From the NCBI GenBank assembly GCA_963930775.1, contig OZ005701.1, positions 6,269,669-6,333,668 of the forward strand: 64,000 nt of DNA, given 5' to 3'. A program made the translations under genes and the position numbers. Positions 8,811 to 18,200 of the stretch are shown here, in pieces (position 1 is the stretch's first letter; every line of letters begins with the position of its first letter). Source of the DNA: Cliona cf. orientalis. Lineage: Eukaryota > Porifera > Demospongiae > Clionaida > Clionaidae. The notes under the pieces are model-generated. The model did no database searches. It saw only the letters and a program-made list of their open reading frames with translations, and was not told the DNA's origin.

Positions 8811-10673
8811 ATGTTGACCTTGAAGCTATCCATTTTGCTGCTATTTCTGACTAACTCCCATGGACTACTCTTTCCAAAGGATTCTCCAACAAGGCTGGTA
8901 AAAAGTCTTGATGGAGTCTGGCACTTTAGAGCTGACTTCTCTGAGAACAGAAATGCTGGCTTTGACGAAAAGTGGTGGGAAAAACCGCTTTCATCGACGA
9001 TGAAGATGCCGGTACCATCCAGCTTCAATGATATTACTCAAGATGCCAAGCTGAGAGACTTTGTAGGCTGGGTGTGGTATGAGAGGAACTTCTGGGTGCC
9101 TAACTTTTGGCTAGAAAGCAAGCAACGAGTATTTCTACTCTTTGAAAGTGCTCACTACAATACAGTGGTGTGGGTGAATGGAAAGCAAGTCATGATGCAC
9201 GAGGGAGGACACCTGCCTTTTCAAGCTGAAGTTGGAGATCTACTGCTCGAGGGCAAACCTAACAGAGTGACAGTGGCTGTTAATAACACTCTAACTCCAA
9301 ATACCCTCCCTTGTGGCACAGTCCAGTACATGTCTGGACCTAGATACCCTCCAGGCTACTTCGTGCAGAACTTGCAGTTCGATTTTTTCAACTATGCTGG
9401 AATTCAACGCCCTGTGAAACTATACAGCACTCCCATGACGTACGTTGATGATATAACTGTACACAGCGCTCTTAATCAGGACGGTAGTGCAAACATTGAA
9501 ATTGATCTTCACATCTCTGGTAGTTCGACGAAAACCGGTTTCACCCTCACGCTTGGTGATGCTAGTCACTCTGGAACAGTGTCTGCTAATGGAACTGCCA
9601 ATGTAACTCTTAAGCTGACTAATCCCGATCTGTGGTGGCCATGGACAATGAGCAATAACTCAGGGGCTTTGTATCCATTGGAGGTGAACGTGACAGAAGA
9701 TGGTGCTAGTATTGATTACTATCGTCTAGCTGTTGGGATCAGAACTGTCGAAGTAACAGAGACTGAATTTTTGATCAATGGAAAGCCGTTTTACTTTCAC
9801 GGGGTTGATAAGCACGAGGATGCAGATGTTCGAGGAAAAGGATTTGATTATCCGCTGACACTAAAAGATATCTACCTAATGAAGTGGATGGGGATCAATG
9901 CGTTTCGCACCAGCCATTATCCATATTCTGAAGAGCTGCTTGAACTCTGTGATCAAGAAGGTATTGTAGTTATTAGTGAGAGCCCAGCTGTAGGACTTCG
10001 AGAACAAAATATGGTTAACGAAACTCTTCAGCACCATCTTGAAGTGATGTCTGAGCTCGTCCAAAGGGATAAGAATCGACCTTCAGTTGTCATGTGGTCT
10101 GTTGCTAATGAGCCTGATAGCTCCAGTAAACCAGCGGAGGCATATTTCGAGGCTGTGGCAAAGAAAACACATGAACTGGACTCCACTCGACCAATCACTT
10201 TCGCATGCAGTAGGGATTATTCCAGTGACCTTGCTACTCAGTTTATGGATGTAGTCATGATAAACCGCTACTATGGTTGGTACTCTGACTCTGGCCACCC
10301 TGAGGTGGTCCCATACCAACTCTCCTATGACTTGGACAACTGGTACCAAGTGAGAAAGAAGCCTATCATGATCTCTGAGTATGGCGCTGGAACTATTGAT
10401 GGACTTCATAAGAACCCATCTACTATGTATACTGAAGATTATCAGGTTGATCTATTGTCTGCCTACTTTCCAGTCTTTGATAAATACCGTAAGAAGTTTT
10501 TCATTGGTGAACTAATTTGGAATTTTGCCGATTTCCAGACCGATCAGTCGTCTGGACGAGTGGATGGAAATAAGAAAGGCCTACTTACTCGTCAGCGGCA
10601 ACCAAAAGCAGCTGCTCAAGTCGTGAAGGACAGGTACCTTTCTCTGGCCAAAGAACCCAATTTATACCACTGA
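8811..10673 (+). CDS. GUS1: GH2 beta-glucuronidase, secreted or lysosomal
   Basis: The 620-residue product hydrolyses terminal beta-D-glucuronides, in animals mainly glycosaminoglycan ends in the lysosome. It matches animal GUSB from end to end: signal peptide (MLTLKLSILLLFLTNSHG), then GLLFPKDSPTR, the sugar-binding jelly roll (VPSSFNDITQDAKLRDFVGWVWYER), an Ig-like domain and a TIM barrel. The acid/base Glu434 lies in SVANEP and the nucleophile Glu523 in MISEYGAGT, 89 residues apart as in human GUSB. Active-site Asp191 (FDFFNYAG), His369 (TSHYPY) and the glucuronidase-specific NxK motif (GNKKG, N587/K589) are all present, so this is the most canonical copy. No introns. The ATG at 8811 opens directly into the signal peptide. 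GUS2 begins 170 bp downstream. Confidence 0.95.
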   Translation: MLTLKLSILLLFLTNSHGLLFPKDSPTRLVKSLDGVWHFRADFSENRNAGFDEKWWEKPLSSTMKMPVPSSFNDITQDAKLRDFVGWVWYERNFWVPNFWLESKQRVFLLFESAHYNTVVWVNGKQVMMHEGGHLPFQAEVGDLLLEGKPNRVTVAVNNTLTPNTLPCGTVQYMSGPRYPPGYFVQNLQFDFFNYAGIQRPVKLYSTPMTYVDDITVHSALNQDGSANIEIDLHISGSSTKTGFTLTLGDASHSGTVSANGTANVTLKLTNPDLWWPWTMSNNSGALYPLEVNVTEDGASIDYYRLAVGIRTVEVTETEFLINGKPFYFHGVDKHEDADVRGKGFDYPLTLKDIYLMKWMGINAFRTSHYPYSEELLELCDQEGIVVISESPAVGLREQNMVNETLQHHLEVMSELVQRDKNRPSVVMWSVANEPDSSSKPAEAYFEAVAKKTHELDSTRPITFACSRDYSSDLATQFMDVVMINRYYGWYSDSGHPEVVPYQLSYDLDNWYQVRKKPIMISEYGAGTIDGLHKNPSTMYTEDYQVDLLSAYFPVFDKYRKKFFIGELIWNFADFQTDQSSGRVDGNKKGLLTRQRQPKAAAQVVKDRYLSLAKEPNLYH

Positions 10674-10803
10674 CATTTGTACCTCACTATACTGATATGA
10701 TCTTGCCATGCTATTCCTATTAATATATGTATGCTTCAAATATGCATCTGTAACAATTAGCTACTACAAGGAAAAAAGGTTTGCAAAGCATGCATATTCA
10801 TTT

Positions 10804-10813
10804 ATCACATGAT
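10804..10813. promoter_or_regulatory. Palindromic ATCACATGAT site upstream of GUS2
   Basis: The same ten-base palindrome as before GUS1 and GUS3, here 30 bp before the first GUS2 ATG and 60 bp before the second. The shared neighbourhood is limited to this site plus a few TTCAT-rich bases, which makes it the best-conserved upstream feature of the three genes. Confidence 0.4.
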
Positions 10814-10843
10814 CAGTGACTGTGTGAATATCACTAAGAGGCT

Positions 10844-12748
10844 ATGGCAGTATACTATATCAGCTGGGCAAAAATGACAGCCTTTACTCAGCTTTCCATT
10901 TTGTCAGTTTTAATCCTTCATAGTTATGGATTACTCTTCCCCAAGGACTCTCCCACTAGGATGGTGACCGATCTTGATGGAGTATGGCACTTCAGGGCCG
11001 ATTTCTCCCTGAATAGGAATGCTGGTTTTGAAGAGGAATGGTGGACAAAGCCACTGGCATCGGCTGGAGAGGTGATCAAAATGCCGGTACCGTCTAGCTT
11101 CAACGACATCACTCAAGATGCCAAGCTGAGAGACTTCGTAGGCTGGGTGTGGTATGAGAGGAATTTCTGGGTGCCTAACTTTTGGCTAGAAAGCAAGCAA
11201 AGAATCTTTCTACTGTTTGAAAGCGTCCACTATAATTCGACAGTGTGGCTGAATGGTAAAGAAATCATGTCACATGAAGGAGGGCATCTGCCTTTTCAAG
11301 CTGAAGTTGGAGATCTATTGCTCAAGGGCAAACCTAACAGAGTGACAGTGGCTGTTAATAACACTCTAACTCCAAATACCCTCCCTTGTGGCACAGTCCA
11401 GTACATGTCTGGACCTAGATACCCTCCAGGCTACTTTGTGCAGCACTTGCTGTTTGATTTCACCAACTACGCAGGAATTCAGCGTTCCGTTAAACTCTAC
11501 AGCACTCCAATGACATACGTTGATGATATAACTGTACATAACACTCTTAATGACGATGGTAGTGCAGATGTAGACATTGAGCTCCACATATCTGGTGGTA
11601 CAGCCACAACTGGTTTTCATGTTACGCTTGGTGATGCTAGTCAGTCTGGTACAGTGTCCACAAACGGGAGCGCAAGTGTAACTCTCAAACTAACTAATCC
11701 AGATCTGTGGTGGCCATGGACCATGAGCAACAACTCTGGGGCTTTGTATCCTTTGGAGGTGAATGTGACAGAAAGTGGTGCTAGTATTGATTACTATCGT
11801 CTAGCTATAGGGATCAGAACTGTTGAAGTGACTGAGACTGAATTTTTGATCAATGGAAAGCCGTTTTATTTTCATGGAGTTGGTAAACACGAGGATGCTG
11901 ACGTTCGTGGAAGAGGATTTGACTATCCACTGACTTTAAAAGACATCAATCTAATGAAGTGGATGGGAGTGAACTCATTCCGTACAAGTGTCTATCCCTA
12001 CGCTGAGGAACTCCTTGAGCTGTGTGACCAAGAAGGTATTGTGGTCATCAGTGAAACAACGGCAGTGGGTCTCAAAGAACAAAGCCTGGTGAATGGAACC
12101 CTTCAGCGCCACCTGAAAGTCACTGCGGAGTTAATTCAGAGAGATAAGAATAGACCTTCGGTTGTCATGTGGTCCCTAGCTAATGAGCCTGATAGTTTCA
12201 GCAAGAAGGCAGTGCCGTATTTTGAAGCTTTAACTAAGAAAGCACGAGAGTTGGATTCCACCAGACCACTTACATTCACTTGTGATCATGACTTTTCAAA
12301 TGACCTGGTCACTCCGTACATGGACGTGATAAGTTTAAACCGTTACTACGGCTGGTACTCTGACTCTGGCCACCCTGAGGTGATTCCATACCAACTCTCC
12401 TATGACTTGGACAACTGGTACCAAGTGAGAAAGAAGCCTATCATGATCTCTGAGTTTGGTGCAGGAAGTGTTGACGGATTACATAAGAGTCCGTCTACTA
12501 TGTTCACCGAAGATTATCAGGTCGATATCTTGACAATATATTTCCCAATTTTGGATGAGTATCGTAAGAAGTTCCTAGTTGGGGAGCTGGTTTGGACTTT
12601 TGCTGATTTCCAGACTGACCAAACACCTGGACGAGTGGATGGAAATAAGAAAGGACTTGTCACTCGTCAGCGCCAACCAAAGGAGGCGGCCAGAGTTGTG
12701 AGGGAGCGATATCTCTCCATTGCAAGAGAAAAGAATTTGTACCATTAA
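10844..12748 (+). CDS. GUS2: GH2 beta-glucuronidase paralog with altered active-site His
   Basis: A 634-codon intronless ORF in tandem with GUS1 and GUS3. The second ATG (10874, MTAFTQLSILSVLILHSYG) gives a better signal peptide than the first at 10844. The GH2 domains are complete. Counting from 10844, acid/base Glu448 (SLANEP) and nucleophile Glu537 (MISEFGAGS) are spaced by 89. Asp205 (FDFTNYAG) and the NxK motif (GNKKGLVTRQ) are kept. The otherwise invariant SHYPY motif reads SVYPY (Val383), so the His equivalent to human His385/E. coli His330 is missing. The SEYGAG nucleophile loop is SEFGAGS. Reduced activity or a changed substrate is possible. The reading frame and overall conservation argue against a pseudogene. 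Confidence 0.92.
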   Translation: MAVYYISWAKMTAFTQLSILSVLILHSYGLLFPKDSPTRMVTDLDGVWHFRADFSLNRNAGFEEEWWTKPLASAGEVIKMPVPSSFNDITQDAKLRDFVGWVWYERNFWVPNFWLESKQRIFLLFESVHYNSTVWLNGKEIMSHEGGHLPFQAEVGDLLLKGKPNRVTVAVNNTLTPNTLPCGTVQYMSGPRYPPGYFVQHLLFDFTNYAGIQRSVKLYSTPMTYVDDITVHNTLNDDGSADVDIELHISGGTATTGFHVTLGDASQSGTVSTNGSASVTLKLTNPDLWWPWTMSNNSGALYPLEVNVTESGASIDYYRLAIGIRTVEVTETEFLINGKPFYFHGVGKHEDADVRGRGFDYPLTLKDINLMKWMGVNSFRTSVYPYAEELLELCDQEGIVVISETTAVGLKEQSLVNGTLQRHLKVTAELIQRDKNRPSVVMWSLANEPDSFSKKAVPYFEALTKKARELDSTRPLTFTCDHDFSNDLVTPYMDVISLNRYYGWYSDSGHPEVIPYQLSYDLDNWYQVRKKPIMISEFGAGSVDGLHKSPSTMFTEDYQVDILTIYFPILDEYRKKFLVGELVWTFADFQTDQTPGRVDGNKKGLVTRQRQPKEAARVVRERYLSIAREKNLYH

Positions 12749-12922
12749 CATAATATCACAATGTTGAGTTGAAAAAATATACTGCATGCATGTTTTATTA
12801 TTAAAAGATGTTTCTATAGTGCCCTAAGCAATTTTTACTGCTCAAAATTAATACATAATATTAGCTTCACCTAAATTCACTGCTGCTGGTTTAAGTTGCT
12901 ACTTTATTCATAGCTTGCATTC

Positions 12923-12932
12923 ATCACATGAT
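12923..12932. promoter_or_regulatory. Palindromic ATCACATGAT site upstream of GUS3
   Basis: The third copy of the shared palindrome, about 88 bp before the GUS3 ATG at 13020. See the sites at 8633 and 10804. A MITF/TFE-like CATGTG E-box is the closest known motif. Confidence 0.4.
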
Positions 12933-13019
12933 CATTCCTTGTACAATCATCCTACATGAATTTGGCCAGATACATGTAGTGTAGAAAGATTATCATTGTC
13001 GGCCAACTTAAAGTTAAGT

Positions 13020-14915
13020 ATGAGGACCTTCTCACATCTCTGCATTTTGTCTCTCTTGATCCTTGACTCTTATGGACTGCTTTTCCCTAAAGACTCTCCT
13101 ACCAGGCTAGTGAAAGACCTTGACGGAGTATGGAACTTCAAAGCGGACAATTCTTCGAGTCGAAATGTTGGTTTTGAAGAGGAATGGTGGACAAAGCCAC
13201 TTGCCTCAACCGGAGATGTGATCAAAATGCCTGTACCATCTAGCTACAACGATATCACTCAAAATATCGAGTTGAGAGACTTTGTCGGCTGGGTGTGGTA
13301 TGAGAGGAACTTCTGGGTGCCTAACTTTTGGCTGCGGAGCAAACAGAGAGTGTTCCTACTCTTTGAAAGTGCCCGCTACAATACAGTGGTGTGGGTGAAT
13401 GGAAAGCAAGTCATGACGCATGAGGGAGGACACCTGCCTTTTCAAGCTGAAGTTGGAGATCTACTGCTTGAGGGCAAACCTAACAGAGTGACAGTGGCTG
13501 TTAATAACACGTTCACGTTGACCACTCTTCCCTGTGGCTCTATAGAGTATAAATCTGGTCCTAAATACCCTCCAGGATATGTCGTACAGTTTGAGCAATT
13601 TGGTTACTTCAACTATGCCGGTATCGATCGCCCCGTTAAGCTCTATAGCACTCCTATGACATACGTTGATGATATCACTGTGAAAAGTACCATTAATGAG
13701 AATGGTAGTGCAGAGGTGGATGTAGATATCCACATCTCTGGAGGCTCTACACAGACTGGTTTTGTACTTGCGCTTGGTGAAGCTAATAAGTCAGGGAAAG
13801 TTTCATCAGAAGGAGATGCAAGCATAACTCTTTTGCTATCAAATCCTAGCCTGTGGTGGCCTTGGACAATGAGCAACAACTCTGGTTTTCTCTACACATT
13901 GGAAGTGAATGTTACTGAAGGTGATGCTACTGTTGACTACTATCGTCTTGCTGTTGGAATTAGAACCGTAAAAGTGACTGAGACGGAATTTCTAATCAAT
14001 GGAAAGCCTTTCTACTTTCATGGAGTCAATCGGCATGAGGACTGGGATATTCGTGGAAAGGGATTCGATTATCCGCTAACTGTGAAGGATGTCAATGCAA
14101 TGAAGTGGATGGGAGTCAATGCATTTCGCACAAGCCACTATCCATATGCTGAAGAACTGCTAGAGCTATGCGATCAAGAAGGAATCGTGGTTATCAGTGA
14201 AAGCCCTGCCATGTGGTTAAGGGAACATAATTACCTCAATGAAACGCTGGAGCATCATCTCGTCGTCATGAATGAGCTTGTTCAAAGGGACAAGAACAGA
14301 CCATCGGTTGTCATGTGGTCGCTAGCCAATGAGCCTGACAGTTCTAGCAAAAACTCACAACCATACTTCGAAGCTGTAGCAAAGAAAACACGTGAACTTG
14401 ATTCTACCCGGCCAATCACTTTCGCTTGTGATCATGATTTTTCAAGTGACCTCGTCACTCAGTACATGGATGTAGTCATGATAAACCGCTACTATGGTTG
14501 GTACTCTGACTCTGGCCACCCTGAGGTGGTCCCATACCAACTCTCCTATGACTTAGACAACTGGTACCAAGTGAGAAAGAAGCCTATTATGATATCCGAG
14601 TATGGCGCTGGAACTATTGATGGACTGCATGAAGACCCGCCTGTGATGTTCACTGAGGACTACCAGACGGAGCTGTTGATGGCCTATTTTCCAATTTTTG
14701 ATGAGTACAGAAAGAAGTTTTTCATCGGAGAACTGATATGGAATTATGCTGATTTCATGATCCAACAGTCACCTCGGACATTCGATGGAAACAAGAAAGG
14801 GTTGTTTACTCGCGAGCGGCAGCCAAAAGCTGCAGCTAGGGTTGTCAGGCAAAGGTATCTGGCACTTGCAAAGGGACAAGATTACCATCCTGATTTCTGC
14901 TGGTATCAACAATAA
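13020..14915 (+). CDS. GUS3: GH2 beta-glucuronidase paralog with altered carboxylate-pocket Asp
   Basis: The ATG at 13020 starts MRTFSHLCILSLLILDSYG, a good signal peptide; the frame is open to 12996 but has no earlier ATG. The product has 631 residues and full GH2 architecture, with acid/base Glu438 (SLANEP), nucleophile Glu527 (MISEYGAGT), SHYPY and the NxK motif (GNKKGLFTRE). The FDFFNYAG motif of GUS1 reads FGYFNYAG (Gly195), removing the Asp equivalent to E. coli Asp163, and HEDADIRG reads HEDWDIRG. Substrate specificity may differ. It is the parent of the four 3' pseudogenes further right, which share its unusual AMWLRE segment. It converges on POMP-TM1, with 288 bp between the stop codons. 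Confidence 0.92.
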   Translation: MRTFSHLCILSLLILDSYGLLFPKDSPTRLVKDLDGVWNFKADNSSSRNVGFEEEWWTKPLASTGDVIKMPVPSSYNDITQNIELRDFVGWVWYERNFWVPNFWLRSKQRVFLLFESARYNTVVWVNGKQVMTHEGGHLPFQAEVGDLLLEGKPNRVTVAVNNTFTLTTLPCGSIEYKSGPKYPPGYVVQFEQFGYFNYAGIDRPVKLYSTPMTYVDDITVKSTINENGSAEVDVDIHISGGSTQTGFVLALGEANKSGKVSSEGDASITLLLSNPSLWWPWTMSNNSGFLYTLEVNVTEGDATVDYYRLAVGIRTVKVTETEFLINGKPFYFHGVNRHEDWDIRGKGFDYPLTVKDVNAMKWMGVNAFRTSHYPYAEELLELCDQEGIVVISESPAMWLREHNYLNETLEHHLVVMNELVQRDKNRPSVVMWSLANEPDSSSKNSQPYFEAVAKKTRELDSTRPITFACDHDFSSDLVTQYMDVVMINRYYGWYSDSGHPEVVPYQLSYDLDNWYQVRKKPIMISEYGAGTIDGLHEDPPVMFTEDYQTELLMAYFPIFDEYRKKFFIGELIWNYADFMIQQSPRTFDGNKKGLFTRERQPKAAARVVRQRYLALAKGQDYHPDFCWYQQ

Positions 14916-15069
14916 TATAATTGTTACAGTAATGTTTGAGTTCACCACAAAGCGACTAAACTTTATAATATTTTTATAACAGTTATACATACATAGCTAA
15001 TAATTAACACGTGAAGGTAATTGCCCACAACTTGTACAGAAACAAATATTGTACATGTATATTATAGAA

Positions 15070-15075
15070 AATAAA
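15070..15075 (+). promoter_or_regulatory. AATAAA polyadenylation signal of GUS3
   Basis: A consensus AATAAA lies about 155 bp after the GUS3 stop codon inside the tail-to-tail spacer. The same context is kept after pseudogene A (25025 region). It is the only clear candidate 3' end for GUS3. Confidence 0.45.
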
Positions 15076-15203
15076 TGAGCATACAACATTAGCTACAAGG
15101 AAACAAATTGGGTTACTCTGATGACAACTAGCTAGTAGTTATTACATAGTAGCAAATAATAATGTAAATCATATAAAAGTGTCTTGAATTTGCATACTTG
15201 GAG

Positions 15204-18200
15204 TCATTGAGTGTACATGTAATCCATCGTGATTTGAGCCCCATCAGTGTTGTTAGACTGTGGTGGTGGACTCTCATCACAAGGTTGAGCAATTTCAATA
15301 ACAGAGTGAGTTATTTCAACATTGGTTTGTTGAACTGGAGCCAGAGGAACCCCATCCTCTCCCTCCTTCTTTGGACGTTTATCCTTATTAACGAGGAGGA
15401 ATATATGATAGATGATTGCTCCAACAAGAAGAACCAATGTTATGACCGTAGAGGTATAAATTACAGCTGTCTGCTTTGTATTATCAGTTTTTACATGGTA
15501 GAGACTAAAGGCAGACAAAGCAAGAAGGTTGAAGTTAAGTCCTGTATCAATAACGTCTACAAGCAAACTTTTGTACACAGTTACACGAGCAGTTTTTAAA
15601 GTGAGGAGACCTCCCACTAAAATGATTATTGCTAATAGTGAGGCTTGTGGATCCTTAGACTTGGTTGGTGGTACAATTGCAAACAAAACGGCCCTCACAA
15701 GTAGTTGCAAGCCAGTCCAGTAGCGATAATTACTATTATAAGGAGCATGGTGGACAGAGATGAAGGCATTGAGTTTAGTGTTTCTCATCCATTTGAAAAT
15801 TTTCCATGTTGGAGCACGCACAATCCACTGCCAGAGAAAGAGAAGAATTGTATAAGGGGTAATAACTATTAGAATAATTGCCACCACAATCCATAGAGCC
15901 AAGTGTTTTTGCTGACGGTGTTTTACGTTTCCATCAGGAAGCCATACAGAGATTTTTGAGCCATCGGGATAGTCGAGATCAGCAGATAAAAAGATTATGA
16001 TGCTTACTGATAGTAGCTTAGCATATGATAGCAGGATTAATGTAGCTAGAGTTGCAATTGGGTCTTTCTTTCCAATTAGTCCAGCAAATCGAGGGGAGTA
16101 CTCACTGATAATGATAACAATGACCACTAGAGAGATAATATATGTTGGAAATAACAGTTGAAGCCACGTCTTAATGTAGGTATCAAGACCATCAATGAAA
16201 CAGACATCAATTCCAATATCTAGATTAAGCCAAGCTATAAATACAGTGGGGAAGCTAATTTCCGTTGATGGAAAGAAAACGGCACTGTTAGCTGCTACGA
16301 TATTTGCGTAGAAGATAAAGCCATTGATCATTCCAACAGCTACTGTGATGTTGAGGGCTAACAGTGCAGTCACCAACAAGATTCCTGCTACGATGGCGGC
16401 TATGAGAATTACAATGAATACTACAGGCCAGTATGTTTCACAAGATACACAGCGTGAACTACCTAGGGAGAGGCTGAGGTGTTCCTGACAACCTCCACAT
16501 AGTATTCCAGTACGATTGTAAGCACACTGTTCATCTGCTCCATCAGAATCGTTGAGGTTCATGCTGATATTTTCGGTTAGGGATTTGCAGTAATCGAATG
16601 GGCAATGAGGATGAATGATGTAACCGGGTGGGTTAGTGTAATCGATGTAATCGATCCATGCACTAGTGTTCACTCTCACTAGAGAGCTAGTTGCTATGTC
16701 GCAGTTAGTGATGTGGGCGGGACGCAATCGTGAGTCACAAATGCATTCACATCTTTCTTCTGTATCAAGTGGCTCAAAGCCAACTGGGCAAGTGCAGTCA
16801 GTGAAGGTTATATTCAGATGTCGTACAGAGAGTGTTGACTGTCCACATGGACCATCAGCATAGAGGCTTAATTCTTCTGAGTCGTGTGGGGAATACACCT
16901 TGAAAGTTACATTAGTACAGTTTCTCTTAACACTATGTTGGTGTCCTTTCTTTAAAGTACTACCTGGTGAGGATAGAAAACCTCTGATATTTGCATCTAC
17001 AGAGTGATTGGCCTGATCTATCGCAACAAGTGATATGTTGAATGATTGTCCTTTTGTAACTTTGGTAACTGCTGGCTCGTAGCTGCAGTCTGGCTCCGTG
17101 TTCTTGCAGAAGCAAATTCGAACAGGTAGAGAAGATATCGTATCCAAAGCTGTAAGTACTATATTGCTAATATCGCTTAGATAACTGACACCACTATGCT
17201 GTGTTTGGTTCTGAATAAATGGCCATGGAGTTGGGCTGCATCTGTCCAGTAGTCCTCCAAACAGGTTGGCTCCTTGCTCACTAGCTACGTTATCGGAGAA
17301 CAGTATGCTTACCGTATTCGGCGAAATTACACCACCATCATCACTGGGATAAAGTGGAAATGTTTGGATAAAGCATTCATTCAATTTATCGTTTTCAGGA
17401 GAGCAAGCACCTGAGTTGGTGTGATCCACTATGTGCACAGCTCCTCCAAGTTTGGCACGATTAGCATGAAACAGTATTAATGCCAGCGAGTCATCATTTT
17501 CTGCCTGTTGTCCTCCAGACATTTGTATGTACATGTATATTTTGGGATTGACTTCTAAATACAAGCCACCCCCACTATCATCTGCTTCATTCCCAATGAA
17601 ATGAAGAGTCCCCGGCTGATACACAGAAATTACTGAACTAGAGGCATGCATTCCTCCGCCCATGAGAGCATGATTGTTGGAAATAGTAATATTATTATGC
17701 CGTTTGATCTCAATGTCACTCTGCTGGAGGAAGATACCACCTCCACTCATAGTTGCTGAATTGTTTTCCACTGTAACTTCACCATACATCATTATTTTAC
17801 TCTCGGTAGCCGATATTGCTCCTCCATACCTTGCTCGGTTATTTGAAAATTTGCTTTCTCCAGTGAAAATCACATTGGAGTGGATGCTTGTGATTGCTCC
17901 TCCTTCTCGCAAAAGAAGCTTGATTGAATGCATATTGTCAATGTTATGTGTTGTATTTGATGGTTCTGTACAGTTTTCGAATGTTGAACGGCCACTAAGA
18001 GTGAGATTGCTACTGAAAATATACAGCGACCCTGAATTATTGCCGAATGTGCTGTTGGCAATGTATATAGAACAAGTGGCAAAAAAGAATGCTCCACCAT
18101 CTGAAGTTACTCTGTTGTTAATAAAATTGCTATTAGTGATATTATACAATGATCCACGAGTTAGTATTACTCCGCCAATAGACTTAGCGGTGTTGCTATC

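Noticed and set aside
15105..15130. CTGATGA in the tail-to-tail spacer as another hammerhead
   Set aside because: No stem II/GAAA combination follows at a suitable distance; the CTGATGA here is chance.
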